NCBI RefSeq assembly: GCF_019021925.1 | Contig: NZ_CP058990.1 | Location: 3,188,001 to 3,252,000, forward strand | From: Cellulophaga sp. HaHaR_3_176 | GTDB taxonomy: Bacteria > Bacteroidota > Bacteroidia > Flavobacteriales > Flavobacteriaceae | Reading direction: 5' to 3' | Length of the DNA: 64,000 nucleotides | Part shown: positions 26,191 to 36,671 of the stretch, one piece after another | Layout: each line of letters begins with the position of its first letter | Position numbering within the stretch: position 1 is the first letter of the stretch | Notes under the pieces: generated by a model | The model's database searches: none | What the model was told of the DNA's origin: nothing | The model's input: only the letters and a program-made list of their open reading frames with translations | Made by a program: the position numbers and the translations under genes

Positions 26191-26198
26191 TATTTTTG
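26191..26198 (+). promoter_or_regulatory. -7 element directly in front of rbfA
   Basis: TATTTTTG is a perfect TAnnTTTG and ends only 4 bp before the rbfA ATG at 26203. Initiation about 6 nt downstream would place the mRNA start at or next to the A of the start codon, giving a leaderless transcript. No good -33 element is seen at standard spacing. Confidence 0.45.
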
Positions 26199-26202
26199 TG
26201 CC

Positions 26203-26595
26203 ATGGAAACACAAAGACAAAAAAAAATAGGCGGCGTTATACAGAAAGATATTGCCGATGTCTTACAAAGAGCAGCTATCGATGGAGGACTTAAGGGTAC
26301 TTTAATCTCTATATCAAAAGTAATTGTAACAACAGATCTTTCTATTGCGAAGGTATATGTAAGTATATTTCCGAATAAAGGAGCTAATGAACTGTTGGAG
26401 GGTATAAAATCAAACCAACCTTTAATTAAGCATGAATTAGCACAGCGTACTAAAAATCAATTAAGACGTATGCCTGAACTTTTATTCTTTTTAGATGACT
26501 CTTTAGAATATATTGATGGAATCGAAAAATCTTTAAAAGGTGTAGATAACCCTATTTCTAATCCTGATTTATTAGAGAAAAGAAAAAAATCATAA
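26203..26595 (+). CDS. rbfA: Ribosome-binding factor A
   Basis: This 130-residue KH-type protein (METQRQKKIGGVIQKDIADV, then ISKVIVTTDLSIAKVYVSIF, RMPELLFFLDDSL) matures the 5' end of 16S rRNA in the 30S subunit. I chose ATG 26203 rather than GTG 26188 because the family starts with this sequence and because the -7 element lies between the two. The FtsX-type gene follows 3 bp later, a neighbour arrangement usual in Flavobacteriaceae. Confidence 0.93.
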   Translation: METQRQKKIGGVIQKDIADVLQRAAIDGGLKGTLISISKVIVTTDLSIAKVYVSIFPNKGANELLEGIKSNQPLIKHELAQRTKNQLRRMPELLFFLDDSLEYIDGIEKSLKGVDNPISNPDLLEKRKKS

Positions 26596-26598
26596 CTA

Positions 26599-27801
26599 TT
26601 GAATTTTCCGCTGTACATCGCCAAACGTTATGTTAGGTCTAAAAGCAAGCAAAGTGCTGTTAATATTATTAACCTTGTTACTTTCTGCGTAATTGTTATA
26701 GGCTCTGCAGCGCTTTTTATTGTACTATCGGGTTTTGCTGGGTTAAAAACTTTTAGCCTTTCTTATACTAACTCTTTCGACCCTGACTTAAAAGCTTTAC
26801 CTGAAATTGGTAAATTCTTTTCTATTTCTGAAACACAAGAAAAGAAATTAGCAAACTTAGATGGAATTACAGCATACTCCAAAGAATTACAAGACAGGGT
26901 GTACCTTACTTTTAAGCAAAAAGACCATATTGCATATATAAAAGGTGTTGACGAAAATTACAATAAAGTTACTGGTATTGATAGCACACTTTACGTAGGC
27001 ACTTGGTTTAATGAGCAACAAGTAGTTACTGGTATTGGTATTGCCAACCTATTAGGATTAAATATTAATAATTACCGAAGTCCGCTTGAAATGTTAGTTC
27101 CTAAACCAGGAACACAATCGCTAACACAACAAGGACCGAATGCTAATTTTTTTAATACAGCCCCAGTTGTTGTTAGCGGTGTATATGCTGTTGAAGCGGA
27201 ATTGGATAACAAATATGTTTTTGCAGATTTAGCTTTTGCTCAAGCCTTGTTTGAAAAAGATAGTACGCAAGTTTCTGGTATTAACTTCAGATTTTCTGAG
27301 AATGACAACGCAGCTACTGTTAGAAAAAATATTCTTAATATTCTTGATGAAAATATAATTTTAAAAGATCGAAAAGAATTAAACGGTACGTTATACAAAA
27401 TGCTAAATACTGAAAATTTAGCAACTTATTTAATTTTTACGCTTGTACTAATTATAGCATTATTCAACGTTGTTGGGGCTTTTATAATGATGATATTAGA
27501 CCAACAAGGAAATTCAAAAACTTTATATAGTTTAGGCACAACCATAAAACAATTAAGGCGTATATATTTTGTACAAGGTGTAATTGTAACTTTTATGGGT
27601 GGGCTTATAGGCGTTGTTTTAGGAACGCTACTAATATGGTCTCAAATAACATTTGAATGGCTTAAAATAAGTGCTGAACTAGCCTATCCTGTAGAATTTC
27701 AATTACAAAACATATTAATTGTATTAGCTACAATTACAATTTTAGGTGTTATTGCTTCTAAAATATCAAGCAGTAGAATTAATAAACAATTACTTTCTTA
27801 A
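26599..27801 (+). CDS. FtsX/LolC-E type ABC transporter permease
   Basis: This 400-residue membrane protein has the MacB/FtsX layout: one helix at about 22-46, a periplasmic domain of about 220 residues (MacB_PCD), then three helices near 275-300, 322-348 and 368-388. Family members move lipoproteins or other substrates out of the inner membrane together with a separate ATPase not found here. The start is TTG at 26599, 3 bp after rbfA, with the conserved FPLYIAKRYVRSK following. It converges with dusB, with 3 bp between the stop codons. Confidence 0.85.
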   Translation: MNFPLYIAKRYVRSKSKQSAVNIINLVTFCVIVIGSAALFIVLSGFAGLKTFSLSYTNSFDPDLKALPEIGKFFSISETQEKKLANLDGITAYSKELQDRVYLTFKQKDHIAYIKGVDENYNKVTGIDSTLYVGTWFNEQQVVTGIGIANLLGLNINNYRSPLEMLVPKPGTQSLTQQGPNANFFNTAPVVVSGVYAVEAELDNKYVFADLAFAQALFEKDSTQVSGINFRFSENDNAATVRKNILNILDENIILKDRKELNGTLYKMLNTENLATYLIFTLVLIIALFNVVGAFIMMILDQQGNSKTLYSLGTTIKQLRRIYFVQGVIVTFMGGLIGVVLGTLLIWSQITFEWLKISAELAYPVEFQLQNILIVLATITILGVIASKISSSRINKQLLS

Positions 27802-27804
27802 GTT

Positions 27805-28797
27805 TTAAGAAAACTCGTAATCTCCAAATTTATCCGCAACCTCATTAAATGTTTTAAAAACATCTACGGAATGGTCACTAGTAACCATTTTCATACGGTA
27901 TTCTTTAAAGTTAGGAATTCCTTTAAAGTAATTTGTATAATGCCTTCTGGTTTCAAAAACACCCAGTGTTTCCCCTTTCCAATCAATAGCCATTTGTAAA
28001 TGCCTACGGGCAGCATCTATACGTTCTTCCATTGTTGGTGGTGCTAAGTGAGTACCTGTTTCAAAAAAGTGTTTTACCTCTTTAAAAAACCATGGATAGC
28101 CAATACTTGCTCTACCAATCATCGCCCCATCTAAACCAAATTCGTCACGCATTTTCACTGCAGCTTCCGGAGTATTCACATCTCCATTTCCAAAAACAGG
28201 AATATGCATTCTCTGGTTATTTTTCACCTCAGCAATCGGTGCCCAATCAGCATCGCCCTTATACATCTGAACACGTGTTCTACCATGAATTGAAATGGCA
28301 GCGCAACCAACATCTTGTAGGCGCTCTGCAACCTCAACAATTTTTATAGAACTTTCATCCCAACCTAAACGTGTTTTTACTGTAATGGGTAGCTTTGTAT
28401 GCTTTACCATTGCTTCGGTAAGTGACACCATCAAATCTATATCTTTCAAAATACCTGCTCCAGCACCTTTACTAACTACTTTTTTTACAGGGCATCCAAA
28501 ATTAATATCGATAATATCAGGATTCGACTTTTCAACAATCTCAATAGATTGTAACATGGAATCTAAATTTGCGCCAAAAATCTGTATACCAACTGGTCTT
28601 TCTTTCTCATAAATATCTAATTTCATGACACTTTTTGCTGCATCACGAATTAATCCCTCTGAAGAAATAAACTCAGTATACACCACATCAGCCCCTTGTT
28701 CTTTACATAAAGCTCTAAATGGAGGATCACTTACATCTTCCATAGGTGCAAGTAATAATGGAAAGTCAGGTAATTGTATGTCTCCTATTTTTGGCAA
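27805..28797 (-). CDS. dusB: tRNA-dihydrouridine synthase, DusB type
   Basis: This 330-residue FMN enzyme has the family signatures LAPMEDVSDPPFRALC, INFGCPVKKVVSKGAG (catalytic Cys near 99), TVKTRLGWD and ISIHGRTRVQMYKG. It reduces uridine to dihydrouridine in tRNA D-loops. Length is normal. It lies downstream of a large outer-membrane protein gene on the same strand, separated by 105 bp. Confidence 0.93.
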   Translation of the reverse strand: MPKIGDIQLPDFPLLLAPMEDVSDPPFRALCKEQGADVVYTEFISSEGLIRDAAKSVMKLDIYEKERPVGIQIFGANLDSMLQSIEIVEKSNPDIIDINFGCPVKKVVSKGAGAGILKDIDLMVSLTEAMVKHTKLPITVKTRLGWDESSIKIVEVAERLQDVGCAAISIHGRTRVQMYKGDADWAPIAEVKNNQRMHIPVFGNGDVNTPEAAVKMRDEFGLDGAMIGRASIGYPWFFKEVKHFFETGTHLAPPTMEERIDAARRHLQMAIDWKGETLGVFETRRHYTNYFKGIPNFKEYRMKMVTSDHSVDVFKTFNEVADKFGDYEFS

Positions 28798-28902
28798 AGC
28801 TATTGTATTTAAGAAAGCGCAAAATTACATATTTTTAGGAAGATATAACTCTGAATTTATTTGTTGTTTTACAAGAGATCATTCTATTTTTAATTTAAAC
28901 AC

Positions 28903-31377
28903 TTATTCTATTCTATCTCTTTCGTTTTTATCAACATCCTTTTTATTGTCTCGTAACTTATAATTTCCAAAATTATAAGTGAACCCAAAACTTACAAATT
29001 GTGTTTCAGGCCTACTATTTCTGTAATTATCTTGATTTAAATATGATGAAGTAAATATAGGATTTACATTACCAAAAAGATCATCTGCAGTAATAGATAT
29101 AACAGCTTTTTTATTCCATAATGATTTACGCAGACCTACCGATAAATTTGTTGTTTCAGAGAATTCATAAGAGCCAATTAAAAAACCAGAAAAATATAAC
29201 AAACTAAGTTCTCCTGTAAGTGTACCATCTTTAGACAATGTCAAATAGTTTGCTAATTGAGCGTACAAGCCTTCTACTTTTTTTGTAAAAATTAGATTAT
29301 TACTTTCTTCAGCTAAAAAACTTATCTTTTCAGAAAAGGCAGAGATATACGATGAAACAAACCATTTATCAGTAATAGAATTATTATATGTAAAATCTAA
29401 ACCATAAGATTTGCTAGAAAAAACATTTTGTTCACTCTCTCTTATTGTTTGATTTTGATTGTTTTGAAAAACTAACGTTTCTATACCCTTACCGTTATCG
29501 CGGTAATAAAAATCAAAAAAATAGGTATCTTTTAAAGAGTAATTAAGGTTGAAATTATTACTAAATACAGCTGTTAGTTTTTGATTACCAGAAGTAAAAG
29601 AATTTTCATTTGAAAAATATCGAAATGGGTTTAACTCTTGATATTTAGGTCTTGTTAATTTTCTACTATAATCAAATGAAAAACTATTATTTTCTGATGG
29701 GGAGTGAAGTAAAAATAATGAAGGAAATAATTCAAAATAATTTTGTTTCGTACTTGTATTTAATACAACAGATTTTCCTAAAACGTTTGTTAGCTCTCCT
29801 CTAACACCAGCTTTCAACGACCACTTCTCCCAATCTTTTTCAACATTAAAATAACCTGCGTAAATAATTTCATCATATTGAAAATTATCAGATAATGTTG
29901 TGTTAAGTACAGCTACCGATTCATTTATATTAAAATAATCTATCCCGCTTGTTGATTTTATTGAAGAAAATTTCAATCCACTACTTATAGGCATTTTTCC
30001 TATCGTAGAAATAAAATCTACTTGCCCTATTGCAATTTGAATATCTTGTTTTGAATTTGTAGAAAAATCAAAAGACCTATTTAAGTCCCCATTTGGCAAA
30101 TAATACTTAGAAAAAACAGCTTGATCTTGGTCTGATTTAAATTTAGTTATATGCCCATTAAACGCAATTGATTCTCCTTCTTTATCAAAATTATGTTCGA
30201 ATGTAGCATCTAAGGCAAAATTAGTAGTTGTATTTTCTAAATTACTAGTTGTTATTAAAATAGAGTCTAGCTGTTGTTGCCCGTTTTTAATTTTGCTCTC
30301 TAAACTATTACTAAATTCCTTATTGGGTGAAAACGAAAGTGTAGAATTAATGTTTAAAGAGTTTTTATCATTAAAATCATAATCTAATATCAATGCTGCA
30401 TTTTGTGCTTGTGACTTTGTTTTTCTTTTGAAGTTTGTATCCCAACTAGAATAGATAGTATTTGAATTATTAAAATAATTCACTCCGCTATCTTCTTTTT
30501 TAAATTCTCTTCTAGGGTTGATATTGTAATTTAAAAACACATTTAATTTATCTGTTTTAAAATAATGACTCGTACCAATTGCATATTTAGGTAAAATAGC
30601 TTGAGTATAAGTTGCATTAATACTACCCTTATACCCTGGTATAATATTTTTACTCGTAATTATATTTAAAACTGGACCACCATCGGCATCAAACTCAGCA
30701 GGTGGGTTATGTATAACCTCTATAGATTTAATATTTACACCTGAAAAACCATCAAGTAAATTTTTAACCTCATCAGCAGATAGTTGTATTTTTCTATTAT
30801 TTAAGTAAACGGTAGCATCTTTGTTTCTAATCTGTAATTTATCTTGAGTTGAAATTACTCCTGGTGTCTTTTTTAAAATATCCCAACTACTCCCTTGAGA
30901 AATTACTGTATTTTCAACATTAAATATAATTCTATCTGCTTTACGCTCTAATATTGGTTGTTTATGTATTAAAACAACCTCATCAAGTTCTTCACTATTA
31001 TCTGTTATACTAATTGTCCCAATATTTAAATCTTCAGAAATATTAATACGTGTAAGCTCAGATTTTTTTCCGACATAACTTGCTTGTAAAAAATAAGTTT
31101 CTGCCACAACAGCACTTATAATAAAAAAGCCATTTTCATCTGCAGAAGAGCCTTTTACAACTGTCGAATCTATTGAACTTAAAATAAAAACATTTGCATA
31201 TGGTATATGATCACCACTAATATCTACTACATTTCCTTTTATCTCAAATACTTGTGCTGATAGGTATTGAAATGAAAACGAAAATAGTATTACTATAAAT
31301 CTGATGCTTTTGTACAAAGGAATTGGAGGTTTAAGGGTTTTCAAATTTAACTTTTTTTTAAGTATTTGATTACACAT
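28903..31377 (-). CDS. TonB-receptor-like outer membrane beta-barrel protein
   Basis: This 824-residue protein has a signal peptide (FIVILFSFSFQYLSAQ), a carboxypeptidase-regulatory-like domain at about 45-130 (GNVVDISGDHIPYANVFI), a plug-like region (SSWDILKKTPGVISTQDKLQ, VHNPPAEFDADGGPVLNI variants) and a C-terminal barrel of the OMP_b-brl_3 type. It belongs to the flavobacterial TonB-receptor relatives whose substrates are mostly unknown. No SusD partner is adjacent. It diverges from lepA. Confidence 0.85.
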   Translation of the reverse strand: MCNQILKKKLNLKTLKPPIPLYKSIRFIVILFSFSFQYLSAQVFEIKGNVVDISGDHIPYANVFILSSIDSTVVKGSSADENGFFIISAVVAETYFLQASYVGKKSELTRINISEDLNIGTISITDNSEELDEVVLIHKQPILERKADRIIFNVENTVISQGSSWDILKKTPGVISTQDKLQIRNKDATVYLNNRKIQLSADEVKNLLDGFSGVNIKSIEVIHNPPAEFDADGGPVLNIITSKNIIPGYKGSINATYTQAILPKYAIGTSHYFKTDKLNVFLNYNINPRREFKKEDSGVNYFNNSNTIYSSWDTNFKRKTKSQAQNAALILDYDFNDKNSLNINSTLSFSPNKEFSNSLESKIKNGQQQLDSILITTSNLENTTTNFALDATFEHNFDKEGESIAFNGHITKFKSDQDQAVFSKYYLPNGDLNRSFDFSTNSKQDIQIAIGQVDFISTIGKMPISSGLKFSSIKSTSGIDYFNINESVAVLNTTLSDNFQYDEIIYAGYFNVEKDWEKWSLKAGVRGELTNVLGKSVVLNTSTKQNYFELFPSLFLLHSPSENNSFSFDYSRKLTRPKYQELNPFRYFSNENSFTSGNQKLTAVFSNNFNLNYSLKDTYFFDFYYRDNGKGIETLVFQNNQNQTIRESEQNVFSSKSYGLDFTYNNSITDKWFVSSYISAFSEKISFLAEESNNLIFTKKVEGLYAQLANYLTLSKDGTLTGELSLLYFSGFLIGSYEFSETTNLSVGLRKSLWNKKAVISITADDLFGNVNPIFTSSYLNQDNYRNSRPETQFVSFGFTYNFGNYKLRDNKKDVDKNERDRIE

Positions 31378-31540
31378 CTTGTAAAGATTTATCTTCTTAC
31401 ATACTTTTTTAACATTTGAATATATTTATAGTGCTCTTTAATTTAATAGCATACAAAAGAATTATATTTGCAATTACTTGACTTACCATTATATGGTAGG
31501 CCAAAAAATAAAATTGATTACTGAAACTTATTCAGCATAC

Positions 31541-33337
31541 ATGAAAAACATTAGAAACTTCTGCATAATTGCACACATTGACCACGGTAAAAGTACATTG
31601 GCTGATAGGTTGTTAGAATTTACTGGTTCTGTTACGGATCGAGAAAAAAAAGAACAACTATTAGATAGTATGGACTTAGAGCGTGAGCGTGGAATCACGA
31701 TTAAAAGTCATGCAATACAAATGGATTATACTTACAAAGGAGAACAGTACATCCTTAATTTGATTGATACTCCTGGTCACGTAGATTTTTCTTATGAAGT
31801 TTCAAGATCAATTGCCGCTTGTGAAGGTGCTCTTTTAATTGTAGATGCAGCACAAAGTATACAAGCACAAACAATAAGTAATTTGTACCTAGCTCTTGAG
31901 AATGATTTAGAAATTATTCCGGTACTAAATAAGGTAGATTTACCAAGTGCAAACCCTGAAGAGGTTACTGATGATATTGTAGATTTATTAGGTTGCGACC
32001 CAAGTGAAGTAATTCCTGCAAGTGCAAAAACAGGTATTGGTATTGAAGAAATATTATCTGCTATTATTGAGCGTATACCAGCTCCAAAAGGTAATCCTGA
32101 TGAATCTTTACAAGCTTTAGTTTTTGATTCTGTTTATAACCCTTTTAGAGGTGTAGAAACTTATTTTAGAGTTATTAATGGTCAAATTAAAAAAGGACAA
32201 AAAATAAAATTTGTTGCTACCGATAGTGATTATTTTGCTGATGAAGTAGGAACATTAAAACTAGTACAACACCCTAAGCAAGTAATTAAAGCTGGTGATG
32301 TTGGATATTTAATTACAGGAATAAAAGATGCCCGTGAGGTAAAAGTAGGTGATACGATTACTGATGCAATCAACCCAACAAAAAATGCTATTGCAGGGTT
32401 TGAAGATGTAAAACCTATGGTATTTGCTGGTATTTACCCTGTAGATACTGACGAATTTGAAGAACTTAGAGCCTCAATGGAGAAGTTGCAATTAAACGAT
32501 GCTTCTTTAGTTTTTGCTCCAGAAAGTAGTGCCGCACTTGGTTTTGGTTTTCGTTGTGGGTTTTTAGGAATGCTACATATGGAAATTATTCAAGAACGTT
32601 TAGAGCGTGAGTTTAATATGACGGTTATTACTACGGTACCAAACGTTAGCTACCATGCCTATACTCGTAAAAACCCTAATGAAGCATTAATTGTAAATAA
32701 CCCAACTGATTTACCTGACCCATCCAGTATTGATCGTGTTGAAGAACCATATATTAAAGCTACAATTATAACAAAAGCTGATTTTGTAGGTAATGTAATG
32801 TCTCTTTGTATTGAAAAAAGGGGCCAGATTACAAATCAAACCTATTTAACTACAGAGCGTGTTGAACTTAATTTTGATATGCCTTTGGCTGAAATTGTAT
32901 TCGATTTTTACGATCGATTAAAAACAGTTTCTAAAGGGTATGCTTCTTTTGACTATACACCTATTGGTATGCGAGCTTCTAAATTAGTTCGTGTAGATAT
33001 ATTATTAAATGCACAACCTGTTGATGCCCTTTCTGCATTAATACACGCAGATAATGCAGTGAATATCGGAAAGAAAATGTGCGAAAAATTAAAAGAACTT
33101 ATTCCTCGCCAACAATTTGATATTCCTATTCAAGCAGCTATTGGAGCAAAAGTTATCTCAAGAGAAACAACTAAGGCTTTACGTAAAGATGTTACTGCAA
33201 AATGTTATGGTGGTGATATTTCTCGTAAACGTAAATTACTTGAAAAGCAGAAGAAAGGTAAAAAACGTATGCGTCAAGTTGGTAATGTAGAAGTGCCACA
33301 GGAAGCATTCATGGCAGTTTTAAAACTGAATGACTAA
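31541..33337 (+). CDS. lepA: Elongation factor 4 (LepA) GTPase
   Basis: From ATG 31541 this is a 598-residue protein, matching the family length of 599. The upstream in-frame start at 31478 would add 21 unrelated residues. G1 [10 protein letters not shown]3 DTPGH and G4 NKVD motifs are intact, and the LepA-specific C-terminal domain is present ([20 protein letters not shown]). It acts on the ribosome, where it back-translocates or helps assembly. The gene ends in a strong terminator. Confidence 0.96.
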   Translation: MKNIRNFCIIAHIDHGKSTLADRLLEFTGSVTDREKKEQLLDSMDLERERGITIKSHAIQMDYTYKGEQYILNLIDTPGHVDFSYEVSRSIAACEGALLIVDAAQSIQAQTISNLYLALENDLEIIPVLNKVDLPSANPEEVTDDIVDLLGCDPSEVIPASAKTGIGIEEILSAIIERIPAPKGNPDESLQALVFDSVYNPFRGVETYFRVINGQIKKGQKIKFVATDSDYFADEVGTLKLVQHPKQVIKAGDVGYLITGIKDAREVKVGDTITDAINPTKNAIAGFEDVKPMVFAGIYPVDTDEFEELRASMEKLQLNDASLVFAPESSAALGFGFRCGFLGMLHMEIIQERLEREFNMTVITTVPNVSYHAYTRKNPNEALIVNNPTDLPDPSSIDRVEEPYIKATIITKADFVGNVMSLCIEKRGQITNQTYLTTERVELNFDMPLAEIVFDFYDRLKTVSKGYASFDYTPIGMRASKLVRVDILLNAQPVDALSALIHADNAVNIGKKMCEKLKELIPRQQFDIPIQAAIGAKVISRETTKALRKDVTAKCYGGDISRKRKLLEKQKKGKKRMRQVGNVEVPQEAFMAVLKLND

Positions 33338-33348
33338 AAAACAAAAAA

Positions 33349-33376
33349 GCTATATAAATTATATAGCCTTTTTTTT
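33349..33376. terminator. Bidirectional terminator between lepA and a lipoprotein gene
   Basis: The hairpin GCTATATAA/TTATATAGC (33349-33367) is followed by nine T on the + strand and preceded by six A, so it can end transcription in both directions: lepA from the left and the small lipoprotein gene from the right. Confidence 0.75.
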
Positions 33377-33385
33377 GTTCATTTT

Positions 33386-33640
33386 TTACGAGCCTAAATC
33401 AAAATCATCAGAACATAAAAACTGAATAAAAAGTTCAGGACTTACACCATCAAGATCTTCTTCTGATAGTACTTCCGACTCGTTACCATCACTTATAGTT
33501 ACTGTACCGTCGCCATTGTCACATGCCGTTATTGCTGTATCTGATATATCACAAGTTTCACAACTACCATCATCATCTTTATTACAAGAAGAAATAAAAA
33601 TACTTAAAATTAGTGTTGAGAATAAAATTGTTTTTTTCAT
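33386..33640 (-). CDS. Small secreted lipoprotein, unknown function
   Basis: This 84-residue protein has a lipoprotein signal peptide with lipobox ISSCNKDDD (Cys19) and a short acidic mature part with three more Cys (CETCDIS, ITACDNG) and one near the C-terminus (FLCSDD). The acidic residues after the lipid Cys match the export signal for surface lipoproteins in Bacteroidota. Function is not known. Confidence 0.7.
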   Translation of the reverse strand: MKKTILFSTLILSIFISSCNKDDDGSCETCDISDTAITACDNGDGTVTISDGNESEVLSEEDLDGVSPELFIQFLCSDDFDLGS

Positions 33641-33716
33641 AAAAAATGTTTTCGCTAAGGTTATTTGCTATAAAAATAGGCTTTTTTCTATATCTAAACA
33701 TGCAAAAAACTAAAAA

Positions 33717-35588
33717 CTACTCTTTACCCTTAACTTCTTCTAAGTCAGTTTCTTGAACGGACTTTTCGATATCAAACATCTTCCCCAAATAAACCAATTT
33801 AAAACCTTCTTTAATATCTTCAAATTCTTCACTAAAAGAAGGAATGATTTTTAAATCACCATCATCAGTCTTTAAAAATATTGGAATTATATTATTATCT
33901 GCTTTTGTAATTTCTATTAAGCTATTATAATGCTCAGTTGACGTCAACTCTATTTCATGAATAGATGGGTATTGCCTAACTGTTTCTGTTAACTTAATAA
34001 AGTCATCTGTATGAGAAAATAAACCAACTTTCGGGTTATCCTGTGGATCATTCATTTCATCATCTGTAACAAGCCTAAATGACCCGTTTTCCCCAAAATG
34101 CTTTGTAAATTTATTAATCGCAAATTTATTTATATCAGAATTACCTGTTAAAGCCATTAAATAACCAACATCATTTAACTCTATATTATCCGTTAACGTA
34201 TCAGAATATATATTTGCTGCCATAGCTTCTAAACCAATTTTCTTGGCTTTGTCTACATTAGTTTGGTTGTTATCGATTAAAACAACATGTCGATCATTTT
34301 CTTGAAGATAATTACCTATTAATCTTGATACTTTTGAGGCTCCTATAATAAGTATCCCTTCTGATTTAGTTAAAAACACACCTACTAATTTTGCAAACAA
34401 TCGTGCTGTTGTAGCATTCAATAAAACTGTCCCTAATACAATCATAAAAACCAAAGGCGTAATATAATCAGCTCCTTTTTCTCCACTTGCCAAAAGTTTT
34501 GACCCGAACAACGATGCTATACCTGCAGCAACAATACCACGTGGGCCAACCCAACTAATAAATAACTTTTCGTTAAATTTTAAATTAGAGTTCATTGTAC
34601 TAATAAAAACACCTAATGGTCTAATTATCAGTATAATAATAGCAAATAAAGAAACTGTTTGCCAGTTATAAATAAGCTCTAAATCACTAATATTAATATT
34701 TGCCGAGAGTAATATAAATAGTATCGAAATTAACAAGACGCTAAGAGACTCTTTAAAGTATAAGAGTTCTTTTAAATTAGGTAAATTTATATTACCCAAA
34801 ACCATACCCATAACAACTACAGCTAATAGCCCTGATTCATGAGCAAAAACATCTGACATTACAAAAACTAATAATACCAATGAAAGTGATACAACATTTA
34901 ATAAATAGTGCGGAATAAAATTCTTTTTTATCGAAAATGTTAATGCATGTGCAAACGTAAAACCAAACGTTGTACCAAAAAGTAGAATTTTACCAAACTC
35001 AATTAAAGCTGTTTGAGTATAAGCTTGCCCTTCGCCAACACTAATAAACTCATAAACCAATACTGCTGCTAACGCTCCTATTGGATCTATTAAAATTCCC
35101 TCCCACTTTAAAACAGTAGAAATATCTTTTTTTAAGGGAATATTTCTTAGTATTGGGGTAATTACAGTAGGACCTGTTACAATTATTAAAGCTGAAAATA
35201 AAAATGAAATTTGCCACGTTAAGTCAAAAATATAATGAGATGCTATAGCTGCACCAAAAAATGTAACTAGGCTACCTAATGTAATTAATTTTGTAATTAC
35301 TGGTCCAACATTTTTAATTTCATCTCGTTTTAATGTTAACCCTCCTTCAAAAAGAATAATACTAATTGCTAGAGAGACAAAGTAATATAGGCTATCCCCT
35401 GGAAAAAGTCCTTTTTCTCCATTCCAAATCGGTTCTATCAATTTTAAACCATCTTCTGTAAAGAAAGTAGATATAGGCCCTACCAGTAATCCAATTAAAA
35501 TTAAAGGTAAAATTGCAGGTAATTTTAGCCTCCAAGCAACCCATTGCGCTATTATTCCAAGTATAACAATTCCAGCAAGTTCAAGCAT
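33717..35588 (-). CDS. CPA1-type cation:proton antiporter with RCK domain
   Basis: This 623-residue protein has 12-13 membrane helices over residues 1-395 of the Na+/H+ exchanger (CPA) fold, with the family motif FEGGLTLKRDEI near 80 and WVGPRGIVAAGIA near 340. A TrkA-N Rossmann domain (ILIIGASKVSRLIGNYL) and a TrkA-C-like tail follow. It likely exchanges Na+ or K+ for H+ under nucleotide control. It diverges from the stress-protein/SulP pair, which suggests shared ion-homeostasis control. Confidence 0.88.
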   Translation of the reverse strand: MLELAGIVILGIIAQWVAWRLKLPAILPLILIGLLVGPISTFFTEDGLKLIEPIWNGEKGLFPGDSLYYFVSLAISIILFEGGLTLKRDEIKNVGPVITKLITLGSLVTFFGAAIASHYIFDLTWQISFLFSALIIVTGPTVITPILRNIPLKKDISTVLKWEGILIDPIGALAAVLVYEFISVGEGQAYTQTALIEFGKILLFGTTFGFTFAHALTFSIKKNFIPHYLLNVVSLSLVLLVFVMSDVFAHESGLLAVVVMGMVLGNINLPNLKELLYFKESLSVLLISILFILLSANINISDLELIYNWQTVSLFAIIILIIRPLGVFISTMNSNLKFNEKLFISWVGPRGIVAAGIASLFGSKLLASGEKGADYITPLVFMIVLGTVLLNATTARLFAKLVGVFLTKSEGILIIGASKVSRLIGNYLQENDRHVVLIDNNQTNVDKAKKIGLEAMAANIYSDTLTDNIELNDVGYLMALTGNSDINKFAINKFTKHFGENGSFRLVTDDEMNDPQDNPKVGLFSHTDDFIKLTETVRQYPSIHEIELTSTEHYNSLIEITKADNNIIPIFLKTDDGDLKIIPSFSEEFEDIKEGFKLVYLGKMFDIEKSVQETDLEEVKGKE

Positions 35589-35807
35589 AAAATATTTTTT
35601 TTGAAAAATACTGTTTTTATTTCAAAAACCCAGTAATTATAATAGCTTACTCCTATATTTTTTTTAAGTTAAATCCTATATACCCCATTTAATCAATTTC
35701 ATTGTTATAAATTTAAAAAATCAAGATATAGATATCTCTATCTGATTTTAATAATGTTGCTTTAACATAAGCACTTTACCTTGTTAAAATCATACCATAA
35801 AAATTAA

Positions 35808-36671
35808 ATGAAAGAAAAAATCCACCCCTTTAAAACTATACTTTTTGGATTTGCCTTTTCACCAAAACTTCATATTAATATTGAAGAAACTTCTAGAATT
35901 ACGACTTTTTTTAATGCAAAATTAATTTTGCTTCACGTAGGTGAAAAAACAGAAGAAAAAATTAATAAAATTAATGCTATTATAAAAAACATTCAGGTCG
36001 ATAATTTATCTGTAGAAATACAATGGAAATCTGGCGACCCCATTGAGGTTATTACTAAAATATGTAAAACATCAAATATAGATTTACTAATACTCGGTGC
36101 ATTACAACATGAGAATGTTTATCAATTTTATGTAGGCTCTATAGCCCGTAAACTAACCCGTAAAGTATGTTGTTCTGTGATGCTTTTAATAAAGCCTTCT
36201 CTGAAAAGAATTGCTTGTAAAAACATTGTTGTAAATGGTTTAGATGAACCTGATACACCTTTGGCTATTGCTGATGCATTTTATGTTGCAAATGCTTTAG
36301 GAGCCCAACAATTAACTATTGTCGAAGAAATTCTTCAAAAAGAAATACAAGTTATTGTTGAAGATGACAAATCTCTTAAAAAAGCTAATATTATTAAAGA
36401 AAGACTTAAGAATAGAGAAGAGTCCCGTGTCCGAAAAATTATAAATAACCAATGCGACGAGTATAGTAAAAATTTGCGCATAAAAAGTCAAAATATTTTT
36501 GGAGAACGCGGTTATTCTATAGGCCATTATGCTGAGGTAATTCGTGCTGATTTATTAATTATGAATGCCCCGAAAAAAACAAGGTTGATAGACCGAATAT
36601 TCCCTCATGATATTGAGTATATTTTATCAGATTTACCTACCGACTTATTAATTATTAGAAGACCAAATTGA
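35808..36671 (+). CDS. Universal stress protein (two-domain)
   Basis: This 287-residue protein has a well-kept first UspA domain (about 9-140: KTILFGFAFSPKL, DLLILGALQHENV, VGSIARKLTRKV, CCSVMLLI) with a variant ATP loop, and a diverged second one ending in DLPTDLLIIRRP. It overlaps the SulP gene by 4 bp, so it is probably co-translated with it and may regulate the transporter. Confidence 0.83.
   Translation: MKEKIHPFKTILFGFAFSPKLHINIEETSRITTFFNAKLILLHVGEKTEEKINKINAIIKNIQVDNLSVEIQWKSGDPIEVITKICKTSNIDLLILGALQHENVYQFYVGSIARKLTRKVCCSVMLLIKPSLKRIACKNIVVNGLDEPDTPLAIADAFYVANALGAQQLTIVEEILQKEIQVIVEDDKSLKKANIIKERLKNREESRVRKIINNQCDEYSKNLRIKSQNIFGERGYSIGHYAEVIRADLLIMNAPKKTRLIDRIFPHDIEYILSDLPTDLLIIRRPN

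Noticed and set aside
28092..28963. Three + strand reading frames opposite dusB and the barrel protein gene
   Set aside because: They lie opposite strongly conserved dusB codons or the gap next to it, and their translations have no plausible protein pattern.
31478..31540. An N-terminal extension of LepA
   Set aside because: LepA proteins start directly before [17 protein letters not shown]; the 598-residue form from 31541 has the family length.
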